In this document: in pieces, positions 21,898 to 29,467 of the stretch | Numbering within the stretch: the stretch's first letter is position 1 | Layout of the letters: each line of letters opens with the position of its first letter | NCBI GenBank assembly: GCA_050123375.1 | Contig: JASFHF010000024.1 | Span: forward strand, 1 to 31,710 | Origin: JASFHF01 sp050123375 | GTDB lineage: Bacteria; Pseudomonadota; Gammaproteobacteria; UBA12402 | Direction: 5' to 3' | DNA: 31,710 bases | Translations under genes and position numbers: made by a program | Notes under the pieces: model-generated | Told to the model about the DNA's origin: nothing | Seen by the model: only the letters and a program-made list of their open reading frames with translations | Databases searched by the model: none

Positions 21898-23940
21898 ATG
21901 TCAACCGGTATAATTTTTGCTTTGATTTGTGCAGTTATTGCGGTTATTTATGGTGTGATTTCTTGTATTTGGATTTTGTCACAATCTGCTGGCAGTGACC
22001 GCATGCGGGAAATTGCAGTGGCAATTCAACAAGGAGCTTCGGCTTATTTAAATCGGCAATATACGACTATAGGTGTTGTCGGACTTATCGTTTTTTTAGT
22101 AATTGGATTTTTACCAACACTTGGTTGGTACACTGCATTTGCATTTGCAATCGGTGCAATTTTTTCCGGCGCTGCAGGTTATATCGGAATGCATATTTCA
22201 GTACGTGCTAATGTCCGTACAGCAGAGGCTGCGAAACAAGGAATTAACCCAGCACTTAAAATAGCTTTTCGCGGTGGTTCAATTACTGGAATGCTGGTAA
22301 TTGGTTTGGGTTTGTTGGGTATAGCTGGATATTATGTATTTTTGGTTTACATGAATCATGCTAATTCTTTAGCAATATTAATTAAACCGTTAGTTGGTTT
22401 GGCATTTGGCGGTTCTTTGATTTCGATTTTTGCGCGACTTGGCGGCGGAATTTTTACCAAGGGCGCTGATGTTGGTGCGGATCTCGTTGGAAAAATTGAA
22501 GCAGGAATTCCTGAAGATGATCCGCGAAATCCTGCGGTAATTGCTGATAATGTTGGTGATAACGTTGGTGATTGTGCTGGTATGGCAGCGGATTTATTTG
22601 AAACTTATGCGGTAACTATAGTTGCAACTATGTTATTAGGAGCATTGACTTTTAAATCAGCAACAGGCGCAGTTATTTATCCTCTAGTTTTAGGTGGATT
22701 TTCTATTATTGCTTCAATTGTTGGTGGGTTATTAGTTCGCGTAAAAAAAGGCAGCACCAAAGTGATGCGGGCTTTGTATCGCGGATTTATTGTTGCGGAA
22801 GTGTTGGCAGTTATTTTCTTTTATCCGATTACGGTATGGCTGATGAAAGGAGTGAACCTGCAGGCACACGGATTTACGGTATTTGATATTTATGGATCCA
22901 CTATTATAGGTTTAATTTTAACTGCTTTAATGGTTATTATTACTGAGTATTATACTTCTGCTGATTATGCTCCAGTGCGTCGGGTGGCTAAGGCGTCGAC
23001 TACAGGACATGCAACCAACATTATTGCAGGATTAGCGGTTGCAATGCGTGCGACGGCTTGGCCGGTACTTGCGATATGTGCCAGTATTATATTGGCGTTC
23101 CATTTAGCTGGTCTTTATGGAATTGCAATTGCAGCTACTTCAATGTTATCGATGACTGGAATTATTGTTGCATTAGACGCATTTGGGCCAATAACCGATA
23201 ATGCTGGCGGTATTGCTGAAATGGCAAAATTGCCTGGTGAAGTGCGTAAAGTAACTGATTGTTTAGATGCTGTTGGTAATACTACTAAAGCAATTACCAA
23301 AGGTTATGCGATTGGATCAGCAGGCTTAGCTGCATTAGTTTTATTTGCTGACTATACTCATGCATTGGCCATGGTTCATAATGTGGTAGCTTTTGATTTG
23401 TCCGATGAGTTAGTAATTATTGGTTTATTTATCGGTGGATTGATACCTTACTTGTTTAGTGCTATGGCGATGGATGCAGTAGGTCGTGCTGCTGGTTCTG
23501 TAGTAGAAGAAGTGAGACGTCAGTTTAAGTCTATTGCTGGTTTAATGGAAGGTACAGCTAAACCGGATTATTCTAAAGCGGTAGATTTATTAACTAAGGC
23601 AGCAATTAAAGAAATGATTGTTCCGTCGTTATTGCCGGTTGTAGTTCCAATTTTAGTTGGATTCTTTTTAGGGCCAAAAGCTTTGGGCGGTTTGCTGGTT
23701 GGAACTATTGTTACCGGGTTGTTTGTGGCGATTTCTATGACTGCAGGCGGTGGTGCTTGGGATAATGCGAAAAAGCTTATTGAAGATGGCGCGCATGGGG
23801 CTGCCGGCAGTGACGCGCATAAGGCTGCAATTACTGGTGATACCGTAGGTGATCCGTATAAAGATACAGCGGGGCCGGCGGTTAATCCATTAATTAAGAT
23901 TATCAACATAATAGCTTTGCTTATTGTAACTTTGATATAG
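21898..23940 (+). CDS. hppA: Membrane-bound proton-pumping pyrophosphatase (K+-independent type)
   Basis: The 680-aa protein is an H+-translocating inorganic pyrophosphatase with about 16 helices. The substrate-binding signatures are present: DVGADLVGKIEAGIPEDDPRNPAVIADNVGDNVGDCAGM in short, with D217 starting DNVGDNVGD, the central DNAGGIAEM, and the C-terminal GDTVGDPYKDTAGPAVNPLIK. In GNTTKAITKG, K464 and T467 occupy the positions that are Ala and Gly/Ala in K+-dependent enzymes, which marks the K+-independent subclass. It would use PPi from biosynthesis, including rph and tRNA chemistry, to energise the inner membrane. GAGGA precedes the ATG. The stop codon lies at the edge of a family C repeat. 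Confidence 0.96.
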   Translation: MSTGIIFALICAVIAVIYGVISCIWILSQSAGSDRMREIAVAIQQGASAYLNRQYTTIGVVGLIVFLVIGFLPTLGWYTAFAFAIGAIFSGAAGYIGMHISVRANVRTAEAAKQGINPALKIAFRGGSITGMLVIGLGLLGIAGYYVFLVYMNHANSLAILIKPLVGLAFGGSLISIFARLGGGIFTKGADVGADLVGKIEAGIPEDDPRNPAVIADNVGDNVGDCAGMAADLFETYAVTIVATMLLGALTFKSATGAVIYPLVLGGFSIIASIVGGLLVRVKKGSTKVMRALYRGFIVAEVLAVIFFYPITVWLMKGVNLQAHGFTVFDIYGSTIIGLILTALMVIITEYYTSADYAPVRRVAKASTTGHATNIIAGLAVAMRATAWPVLAICASIILAFHLAGLYGIAIAATSMLSMTGIIVALDAFGPITDNAGGIAEMAKLPGEVRKVTDCLDAVGNTTKAITKGYAIGSAGLAALVLFADYTHALAMVHNVVAFDLSDELVIIGLFIGGLIPYLFSAMAMDAVGRAAGSVVEEVRRQFKSIAGLMEGTAKPDYSKAVDLLTKAAIKEMIVPSLLPVVVPILVGFFLGPKALGGLLVGTIVTGLFVAISMTAGGGAWDNAKKLIEDGAHGAAGSDAHKAAITGDTVGDPYKDTAGPAVNPLIKIINIIALLIVTLI

Positions 23941-24082
23941 GTAATAGCGATATCGGGGTACGTAATAATGGGGTCAGGTCTTGAATTTTAAGCTTTGCCT
24001 TAGTGGATAGAAATAGCAGAGTTAAGATTTGAGTTTTAAATCAGAGTGTAAAATTCAAGACCTGACCCCGCTACGGAGTAAG
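23938..24082. repeat. Family C palindromic repeat between hppA and rph
   Basis: Perfect 21-bp arms, GGGGTCAGGTCTTGAATTTT... (23970-23990) and its complement (24049-24069), are bordered by TAGGTAATAGCGATATCGGG on the left and CCCCGCTACGGAG on the right. Both borders and the arms recur inverted at 17764-17925. The sequence resembles palindromes that are mobilised by REP-associated tyrosine transposases; that is an inference from memory of such motifs. It separates hppA from rph and may act as a terminator for hppA. Confidence 0.88.
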
Positions 24083-24107
24083 TCGAACCTTCTACGGAGA
24101 AAGATCT

Positions 24108-24824
24108 ATGAGACCTAGTGAACGACAACCAAATCAATTGCGTAAAATCGAGATTGTTCGTCACTATACCAAGCATGCTGAAGGTTCTGTTTTGGTGAGT
24201 TATGGCGACACTAAAGTTGTTTGTACGGCTAGTGTTATTGATAAGGTACCAAGGTTTTTAAAAGGTCAGGGGCGTGGCTGGGTTACAGCTGAATATGGAA
24301 TGTTGCCGCGTTCTACCAATGAGCGGGTTGATCGTGAGGCAGTGCGCGGCAAGCAAAATGGCCGTACTCAGGAAATCCAGCGTTTGATTGGGCGTTCTTT
24401 ACGTGCTGCAATTGATATGACTAAGCTTGGTGAGAATACCATTGCGATTGATTGTGATGTGATTCAGGCGGACGGTGGTACTCGAACCGCATCAATTACT
24501 GGAAGTTGTGTGGCGTTGGCGGACGCGGTTCGATATCTTTATATGAATAAATTGATCGAAGATAATCCGTTACAGCATTTGGTGGCTTCAGTTTCTGTGG
24601 GCGTGTATGAAGATACTCCGATTTTAGATCTTGATTATATCGAGGATTCTTCTGCACAGACTGACATGAATGTAGTAATGAATGACGAGGAAGGTTTGAT
24701 CGAAGTTCAAGGAACTGCCGAAGGACGGGCTTTTAGTACAGAAGAATTTCACGCTATGATGGATTTGGCTAAATCTGGTATAAGTGAGATTATTAGGCTG
24801 CAGAAAGCCGCTTTGGAGATATAG
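24108..24824 (+). CDS. rph: Ribonuclease PH
   Basis: RNase PH trims the 3' ends of tRNA precursors with phosphate. The 238-aa product is full length: MRPSERQPNQLRKIEI, GDTKVVCTASV, GRGWVTAEYGMLPRSTNER, the conserved RQ-like block QNGRTQEIQRLIGRSLRAAID, and DCDVIQADGGTRTASITGSCVAL. It is not the frameshifted form known from E. coli K-12. GGAG at 24096-24099 is the ribosome-binding site; CTACGGAG also occurs 20 bp upstream at the repeat edge and before parA. A hairpin follows the gene at 24952. Confidence 0.97.
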   Translation: MRPSERQPNQLRKIEIVRHYTKHAEGSVLVSYGDTKVVCTASVIDKVPRFLKGQGRGWVTAEYGMLPRSTNERVDREAVRGKQNGRTQEIQRLIGRSLRAAIDMTKLGENTIAIDCDVIQADGGTRTASITGSCVALADAVRYLYMNKLIEDNPLQHLVASVSVGVYEDTPILDLDYIEDSSAQTDMNVVMNDEEGLIEVQGTAEGRAFSTEEFHAMMDLAKSGISEIIRLQKAALEI

Positions 24825-24914
24825 ATACGATTTTCGCATAAATCTGAAATTATCTTGATAAATGTTTAATTGGAAATGGCATAATCCAAATTGATGTTAT
24901 ATACTTAAAGAAAG

Positions 24915-24933
24915 CTTAAGGAAATCTTAAGGA
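24915..24933. promoter_or_regulatory. Third CTTAA-type (PmrA-like) tandem box
   Basis: CTTAAGGAAATCTTAAGGA is identical over 19 bases to the box upstream of the small-protein operon (25917-25935). Read on the minus strand it is CTTAA-GA-TT-TC-CTTAA. No leftward gene follows within a plausible distance; the nearest minus-10-like hexamer (TATATA) is 12 bp after the box rather than 11. It may be a duplicated regulatory fragment, or drive an unrecognised RNA antisense to rph. Confidence 0.4.
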
Positions 24934-24951
24934 ATTTATTAAAAAGGGGGT

Positions 24952-24987
24952 GCCTGGCATTAGATGAAGAGAGAATGCCAGGCTTTT
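24952..24987. terminator. Probable bidirectional terminator after rph
   Basis: The stem GCCTGGCATT (24952-24961) and AATGCCAGGC (24974-24983) is followed by TTTT on the plus strand. On the minus strand the same stem is followed by ACCCCCTTTTT. It lies 128 bp after rph and is also downstream of the leftward small-protein operon, so it could end both transcripts. Confidence 0.65.
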
Positions 24988-25037
24988 GGAGTCTGCCCTA
25001 TTATTATTTTTATTAAGGGCAAGGGTTAAACCTTCTT

Positions 25038-25132
25038 CTGGACTTACGCAAAAAGCGATCTGCTTTGTTAAAAATTCGCTCAAAACACTCATTTATTATT
25101 TATAAACTCGCGTTTTTTTTGCGTAAGCCCAG
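25038..25132. repeat. MITE-like element with 17-bp inverted ends
   Basis: CTGGACTTACGCAAAAA (25038-25054) and TTTTTGCGTAAGCCCAG (25116-25132) pair at 16 of 17 positions and bound a 61-bp AT-rich core without a coding frame. The ends resemble those of insertion sequences, so a miniature element derived from an IS is likely. It lies 8 bp after the end of the small-protein operon. Confidence 0.6.
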
Positions 25133-25140
25133 TCTAAATC

Positions 25141-25500
25141 TTATTTTGTAAATCCAGTTTTTGGTGTTTCCACTTTTAGTTTTTCTGTAGTTGTTCCTAC
25201 ATTTTTACCGCCGAAAAATCCTGCTTTTGGTGCTGCTTTTGGAGCTGCTTCTGCTTCTGTTATTCCAGCTGTTTTCAGTGCACGGCGTAAATCGTTTTTA
25301 TCAATATTTTCAGTGCCCCTATTTTTGAAAACTGGTATTTCTTTTGAAGCCGAATTTTTTTGCGGCTGCGCACTGTCAAACTTTTTAAAGGCATAAAATC
25401 TTTTAATCATTTCTGCGGTTTTTTCTAATTCTGCAGCAGCTTCCCGACCAAGGCCTTTTTGCAGCTTACCTAATATGCCACCTGTGTTTTCAATAGCCAT
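25141..25500 (-). CDS. Unknown small protein, second gene of a PmrA-like operon
   Basis: A 119-aa hydrophilic protein that I do not recognise. It starts MAIENTGGILGKLQKGLGREAAAELEKTAEMIKRFY, a probable amphipathic helix, then a charged linker, then a low-complexity stretch APKAAPKAGFFGGKN and the end PKTGFTK. It has no signal peptide and no membrane segment. GAGG sits 6 bp before the ATG, and the gene begins 16 bp after the preceding gene, so both are translated from one message controlled by the box at 25918-25933. The codon usage and a clear ribosome-binding site support a real gene. Secretion substrate, chaperone or secretion accessory protein are all possible from context; none is shown by sequence. 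Confidence 0.75.
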   Translation of the reverse strand: MAIENTGGILGKLQKGLGREAAAELEKTAEMIKRFYAFKKFDSAQPQKNSASKEIPVFKNRGTENIDKNDLRRALKTAGITEAEAAPKAAPKAGFFGGKNVGTTTEKLKVETPKTGFTK

Positions 25501-25516
25501 AAATTACCTCAAATTC

Positions 25517-25879
25517 TTACTTTTTATCAGCTTCTTGCTTCATCTTTGTTTTTAGTTCCGCTAGTGCTTCTTCTATCGTTTTAGCTGGCTTTTCAGTGCC
25601 TGCTAGCGGGCTTCTCGTAAAATCCCCTAAAACCGTTTTGGAGAACCGTTGTGATGGAGCATTAAAATCAATCACTTTCGGTTTCTCGGTCAAATTCTTC
25701 ATTTCCATTACCGTCTCAATTATAGCCGTTTTTATGTTTTGCGGTAATGGCCGCGGAGTGTTCACACCCAGCGCTGCAATGACTGGAATATCCTCGTTCG
25801 TAACACCTATTAGGTATTTTTGATCTCGGACTTCATACAGTATCGTAAAAACTTCTTTGTCATCTGTATTTTCCGTCAT
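25517..25879 (-). CDS. Unknown small protein, first gene of a PmrA-like operon
   Basis: A 120-aa protein of no family known to me. The first 70 residues (EVFTILYEVRDQKYLIGVTNEDIPVIAALGVNTPRPLP... then a helix TAIIETVMEMKNL) look like a small folded domain. The tail is charged, ending KTIEEALAELKTKMKQEADKK, a likely coiled helix rich in Glu and Lys. There is no export signal or membrane segment. The ATG lies about 22 bp after a consensus TATAAT that is preceded, 11 bp upstream, by a perfect CTTAA-N2-TT-N2-CTTAA box. It is transcribed divergently from the OTU-like gene, which has the same promoter design, and is followed by a second small gene. Confidence 0.75.
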   Translation of the reverse strand: MTENTDDKEVFTILYEVRDQKYLIGVTNEDIPVIAALGVNTPRPLPQNIKTAIIETVMEMKNLTEKPKVIDFNAPSQRFSKTVLGDFTRSPLAGTEKPAKTIEEALAELKTKMKQEADKK

Positions 25880-25900
25880 TTTTTATTATCTTCTGATTTC

Positions 25901-25933
25901 ATTATAGGTTACCAACCTTAAGGAAATCTTAAG
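25901..25933 (-). promoter_or_regulatory. PmrA-like box and minus-10 of the small-protein operon
   Basis: On the minus strand the region reads CTTAA-GA-TT-TC-CTTAA (complement of 25918-25933), 11 bp, then TATAAT (complement of 25901-25906). This is an exact match to the CTTAA-N2-TT-N2-CTTAA element that I recall for Coxiella PmrA. The second half-site sits at the minus-35 position, typical of response-regulator activation. The start codon is 21 bp downstream of the minus-10. Confidence 0.7.
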
Positions 25934-26140
25934 GAGTGAAAAAAATTGCAAATTTTTCTTGCGAAAAATCTACAATTCACAGTATATATCAACAAAGTAA
26001 ATATAATCAAGATGTTATGCAATATTTTATAAATTTGTGGAGTTTTTGACCGCATGGTTACAGATTTTTGCTTAAAATCAATTGGTTATGTGTTGTGAGT
26101 ATGCTAAAATCCGCAAAAATTTTTGCAAAAAAATTGTACT

Positions 26141-26173
26141 TTTAAGATTATTTTAAGATTTGAGTACTATAAT
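26141..26173 (+). promoter_or_regulatory. PmrA-like box and minus-10 of the OTU-like gene
   Basis: TTTAA-GA-TT-AT-TTTAA (26141-26156) is followed after 11 bp by TATAAT (26168-26173), the same geometry as the divergent promoter 208 bp away; only the first C of each half-site is T. The remaining sequence of the 328-bp gap between the two genes is AT-rich without a coding frame. Confidence 0.65.
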
Positions 26174-26207
26174 AAAAGTAAGAATTTAATTTTTGGAAAG
26201 GTGTAAT

Positions 26208-27164
26208 ATGTCATATATGCCCAAACTCAGAATTGAAACAAATGGTAATTGCGGACCAAGTGCATTGAGTGCTGAGTTAATTATTGCTTTCTATCGAGGC
26301 GAGCTTAATGATCATTTAAAAAATAATAATAAGTTCAGGGGATTTGTATACGAACTTTGTGTTAAAAATGTTGTTAACTTCAACGCACACAATGTAAAAG
26401 CATCACTGTTAGCCTTTTTCAAAAAGTATCCGCAGAATGCTCAGGTTCGACTTGCCAAATTTATACGCGAAGAGATGGCTAGATTAATGAAGGAGAAGCA
26501 AATCGAAGAGCAGGAAAATATATTTACTGAGTTTAAAAACCAATGGAGATTAGTAGTTAAACGAAAACAGTCCCTTAGTTCAGGGAAGCATGCTTTTTAT
26601 GACATGCAAGAAAAATTAAAAAAATTTGATAGTGAAAAAGCTTTGAGCCGTGCATACAAAGCACCTGATATATTCGCTAAGTATATAAAAATTATTAAAA
26701 AGCCTGAGGGATTTGTTACTGCGAAAATGATGGTGCCTTTTATGAATCATTTGCGTCTTAATTTAACGGTGAATAATGATCATAAGTATGTTTATGGTTT
26801 TTCAGCACCAATAATAATGTTGCGTCATACAGGAAATCATTTCGAATCGCAGCGGTTGCCTGATTTGCCAAATCAAAGCATAACTCATCAATCAAATGAA
26901 AGAAATTTCTTTAATAATAATGCTCAAAAGCAGCAGCATGCTGAAAATAGCTTATCTCAGTTGTTGTCTACAACCTATGGGTGCAAAAAAGGCAAAGCAA
27001 AAAAAATAGCAAAGGAGTTGCTTGGCATTAGCAAAGGTACAGAAGACACATTATATGGAGGTAAAGAAGACGATGAGCAGCTTGAGAAGCATAGACAGAA
27101 AGCTATTGAGCTGCAAAAAGAAGAAGTTGATGAGTTTATTAATAGTTTAACACCAAAAATGTAG
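26208..27164 (+). CDS. OTU-like cysteine protease, candidate type IV effector
   Basis: The 318-aa protein resembles OTU deubiquitinases in motif order: N12-G-N-C15-G-P-S-A-L near the N-terminus (OTU consensus D-G-N-C), a helical middle, a hydrophobic strand region (PFMNHLRLNLTV), and APIIMLRHTGNHFESQ with a candidate catalytic H211. The usual first Asp is Asn here. There is no signal peptide or membrane segment. The C-terminal 40 residues are glutamate-rich (EDDEQLEKHRQKAIELQKEE) and end INSLTPKM, as in Dot/Icm substrates with an E-block. A PmrA-like promoter lies upstream. ATG 26208 has AAAGGTG 5-7 bp upstream; the frame is open from TTG 26193. Deubiquitinase activity and secretion are inferences; other papain-like peptidase folds are possible. 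Confidence 0.75.
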   Translation: MSYMPKLRIETNGNCGPSALSAELIIAFYRGELNDHLKNNNKFRGFVYELCVKNVVNFNAHNVKASLLAFFKKYPQNAQVRLAKFIREEMARLMKEKQIEEQENIFTEFKNQWRLVVKRKQSLSSGKHAFYDMQEKLKKFDSEKALSRAYKAPDIFAKYIKIIKKPEGFVTAKMMVPFMNHLRLNLTVNNDHKYVYGFSAPIIMLRHTGNHFESQRLPDLPNQSITHQSNERNFFNNNAQKQQHAENSLSQLLSTTYGCKKGKAKKIAKELLGISKGTEDTLYGGKEDDEQLEKHRQKAIELQKEEVDEFINSLTPKM

Positions 27165-27213
27165 TTAGGTTTAATTCTAGCGCTTTTATCTAAATCATAT
27201 TAAAATCCCGTGC

Positions 27214-29376
27214 ATGGATGCTGCAATTCGTTATTTAAAAGGTGTTGGTCCCAAGTTAGCAGAACGATTACAAAAAATCGGAATTAATACTGCGCAGGAT
27301 TTATTATTTCATCTGCCATCACATTATCAGGATCGAACCCGTATTATTCCTTTGGGGCGCGCACGGCCCGGCATGCAAGTTACCGTTGAGGGTACAGTTG
27401 AACTGACCGAAGTTATTTATCGCAAAAAACGGCAATTATTATGCCGTTTGCATGATGGTACGGGTTTTTTGACTTTGCGTTTTTTCCATTTTAATAAAAT
27501 GCAGCAAAAAAATTTAGAACGCGGCGTGCGGTTGCGATGTTTTGGTGAAATACGTTATGGCGGAGCGGGTTATGAAATGTTTCATCCGGAATATTATAGA
27601 ATTGATCCGGAGAATCCTTTGCCGGTTGAAAAAAACTTAACTCCGATTTATCCAACTACTGAGGGTTTACACCAAAAAACTTTTCGCAAAATAATTCCGC
27701 AGGCGCTGCAGCTATTGCAGCATGATGCAAGGTTGCAAGAATTATTGCCGCAAAAGATTTTAGAACAGTATAATTTTCCAAATTTATTCGCAGCGTTGTT
27801 GTATATTCATAACCCGCCAACTAATGCAGACATAAAATTGTTAGAAAATAAAAAACATCATTATCAGCAGCGTTTAATTTTTGAAGAATTATTAGCTCAT
27901 CATTTAAGTTTGCGTAATTTGCGCAAAAAAATTCGTTACCATCAGGCGGTTACTTTACCTATTTCTGAAAAAATAATTAATAAATTTATTGCGCAATTAC
28001 CATTTAAGTTGACCAACGCGCAACGAAAAGTAATCGCAGAAATCAAAGACGATTTAAATAAATCCTCGCCAATGCTGCGTTTATTGCAAGGTGATGTTGG
28101 TTCGGGTAAAACGGTTGTGGCAGCATATGCAGCATTAACAGCGGTAGTTAATCATTATCAAGCAGCGGTTATGGCGCCGACGGAATTGTTAGCGGAACAG
28201 CATTATAAAAATTTTTTGCAATGGTTAAGAAAACAAGCAGAACAGCCTGGATCCCGCGGTCAACAAGCTGAGCTGCGGGATGACTCGTTTACTGGATCCC
28301 GCGGTCAACAAGCTAAGCCGCGGGATGACAACTCGGCAATAGTGTTATTAACTGGAAGTTTAAAAGGTAAGGCGCGCGCTAAAGTTTTAGAAAAAATAAA
28401 AACTGGTGAGGCACAAATAATTATTGGTACGCATGCGTTGTTTCAGGAAGATGTGGAATTTAAAAATTTAAGTTTGGTGATTGTTGATGAACAACATCGG
28501 TTTGGTGTGCATCAGCGTTTGACTTTGCGCAGCAAAGGGGCCAAAAATAATTTTTATCCGCATCAGTTGATTATGACGGCAACCCCGATACCAAGAACTT
28601 TAGCGATGTCAGCGTACGCTGATTTGGATCATTCAATTATTGATGAATTACCGCCGGGAAGAAAGCCAGTTACCACGGTTGCAGTTTCTAATTTGCGTAG
28701 AGCTGAAGTTTTAGAGCGGATTAAAAAAGCGTGTAAAGCAAAGCATCAAGTTTATTGGATTTGCACTTTAATTGAAGAGTCAGAAAACTTACAGGCGCAA
28801 GCTGCAGAAAAAACTGCGCAGCAATTAAAACAATGTTTGCCGGAATTAAAAATTGCTTTAGTGCATGGCAGAATGAAGTCCAATGATAAAGAAAAAATTA
28901 TGTGCGCTTTCAAGCAAGGTGAAATTGACTTATTAGTAGCAACTACGGTGGTTGAAGTTGGTGTTGATGTACCAAATGCCAGTTTAATGGTGATTGAAAA
29001 CCCGGAGCGGTTGGGTCTGGCGCAATTACATCAATTACGCGGCAGAATTGGCAGGGGAACAAAGCAAAGTCATTGTGTTTTGTTATATCAGGATCCGTTA
29101 TCACATTATGCGCGTGAACGGATAAAAATTATGCGTGAGACTAACGATGGTTTTTTGATTGCGCAAAAAGATTTAGAATTGCGCGGTCCCGGAGAAGTTT
29201 TAGGAACTCGTCAAGCTGGAATTTTGCAGCTTAGGATTGCTGACATTATGCGTGATCGGGATTTTTTCCCACAAGTTAAAACCGCTGCTGCATTGGTAAT
29301 GAATCATTACCCCAAAATAATAAAACCACTAATTACCAGATGGATTATACATCCAGAAGATTATGGGTGCGTTTGA
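27214..29376 (+). CDS. recG: ATP-dependent DNA helicase RecG with palindrome-derived insert
   Basis: RecG reverses stalled forks and branch-migrates junctions. The 720-aa product (E. coli 693) contains the wedge/OB domain (VTVEGTVELTEVIYRKKRQLLC), Walker A GDVGSGKT (293-300), APTELLAEQH, DEQH (425-428), MTATPIPRTLAM, and the C-terminal helicase motifs TTVVEVGVDVPNASLM and QLRGRIGRG. Between motif Ia and the next conserved block (VLLTGSLKGKAR) there is an extra segment, about 342-375, made of two copies of GSRGQQAxxRDD encoded by tandem palindromes. Since both flanking halves are intact the protein probably works. No clear Shine-Dalgarno sequence precedes ATG 27214. The 49-bp gap after the OTU-like gene contains no terminator that I can see. 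Confidence 0.96.
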   Translation: MDAAIRYLKGVGPKLAERLQKIGINTAQDLLFHLPSHYQDRTRIIPLGRARPGMQVTVEGTVELTEVIYRKKRQLLCRLHDGTGFLTLRFFHFNKMQQKNLERGVRLRCFGEIRYGGAGYEMFHPEYYRIDPENPLPVEKNLTPIYPTTEGLHQKTFRKIIPQALQLLQHDARLQELLPQKILEQYNFPNLFAALLYIHNPPTNADIKLLENKKHHYQQRLIFEELLAHHLSLRNLRKKIRYHQAVTLPISEKIINKFIAQLPFKLTNAQRKVIAEIKDDLNKSSPMLRLLQGDVGSGKTVVAAYAALTAVVNHYQAAVMAPTELLAEQHYKNFLQWLRKQAEQPGSRGQQAELRDDSFTGSRGQQAKPRDDNSAIVLLTGSLKGKARAKVLEKIKTGEAQIIIGTHALFQEDVEFKNLSLVIVDEQHRFGVHQRLTLRSKGAKNNFYPHQLIMTATPIPRTLAMSAYADLDHSIIDELPPGRKPVTTVAVSNLRRAEVLERIKKACKAKHQVYWICTLIEESENLQAQAAEKTAQQLKQCLPELKIALVHGRMKSNDKEKIMCAFKQGEIDLLVATTVVEVGVDVPNASLMVIENPERLGLAQLHQLRGRIGRGTKQSHCVLLYQDPLSHYARERIKIMRETNDGFLIAQKDLELRGPGEVLGTRQAGILQLRIADIMRDRDFFPQVKTAAALVMNHYPKIIKPLITRWIIHPEDYGCV
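28247..28329 (+). repeat. Two tandem palindromic units inside recG
   Basis: Two 38-bp units start CTGGATCCCGCGGTCAACAA at 28247 and 28292 and each ends GCGGGATGAC; the period is 45 bp, so the frame is kept. Each unit has a stem ATCCCGCGG ... CCGCGGGAT (perfect in the second, one mismatch in the first). They encode GSRGQQAELRDDSFT and GSRGQQAKPRDDNSA. This is the kind of element known from Rickettsia as protein-coding palindromic repeats. Confidence 0.9.
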
Positions 29377-29413
29377 TGCATTAGCATTGACAGCGTGGGA
29401 AAATAGTCTAAAA

Positions 29414-29431
29414 TTGATGTTGAAACATCAA
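29414..29431 (+). promoter_or_regulatory. Inverted repeat upstream of the DUF4143 ATPase gene
   Basis: TTGATGTT-GA-AACATCAA is an 8-bp perfect inverted repeat with a 2-bp centre, 37 bp before the ATG at 29468. It has the size of an operator for a dimeric regulator. No matching minus-35/minus-10 pair was found with confidence. Function is a guess. Confidence 0.3.
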
Positions 29432-29467
29432 AATTTAACCAAAAATTGACAGTTGAGTGACAAAATT

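Noticed and set aside
24624..24839. 71-codon leftward frame antisense to the 3' end of rph, downstream of the third CTTAA box
   Set aside because: It lies almost wholly antisense to a conserved coding gene, has no Shine-Dalgarno sequence and no recognisable protein character; the box upstream is noted but does not prove a gene.
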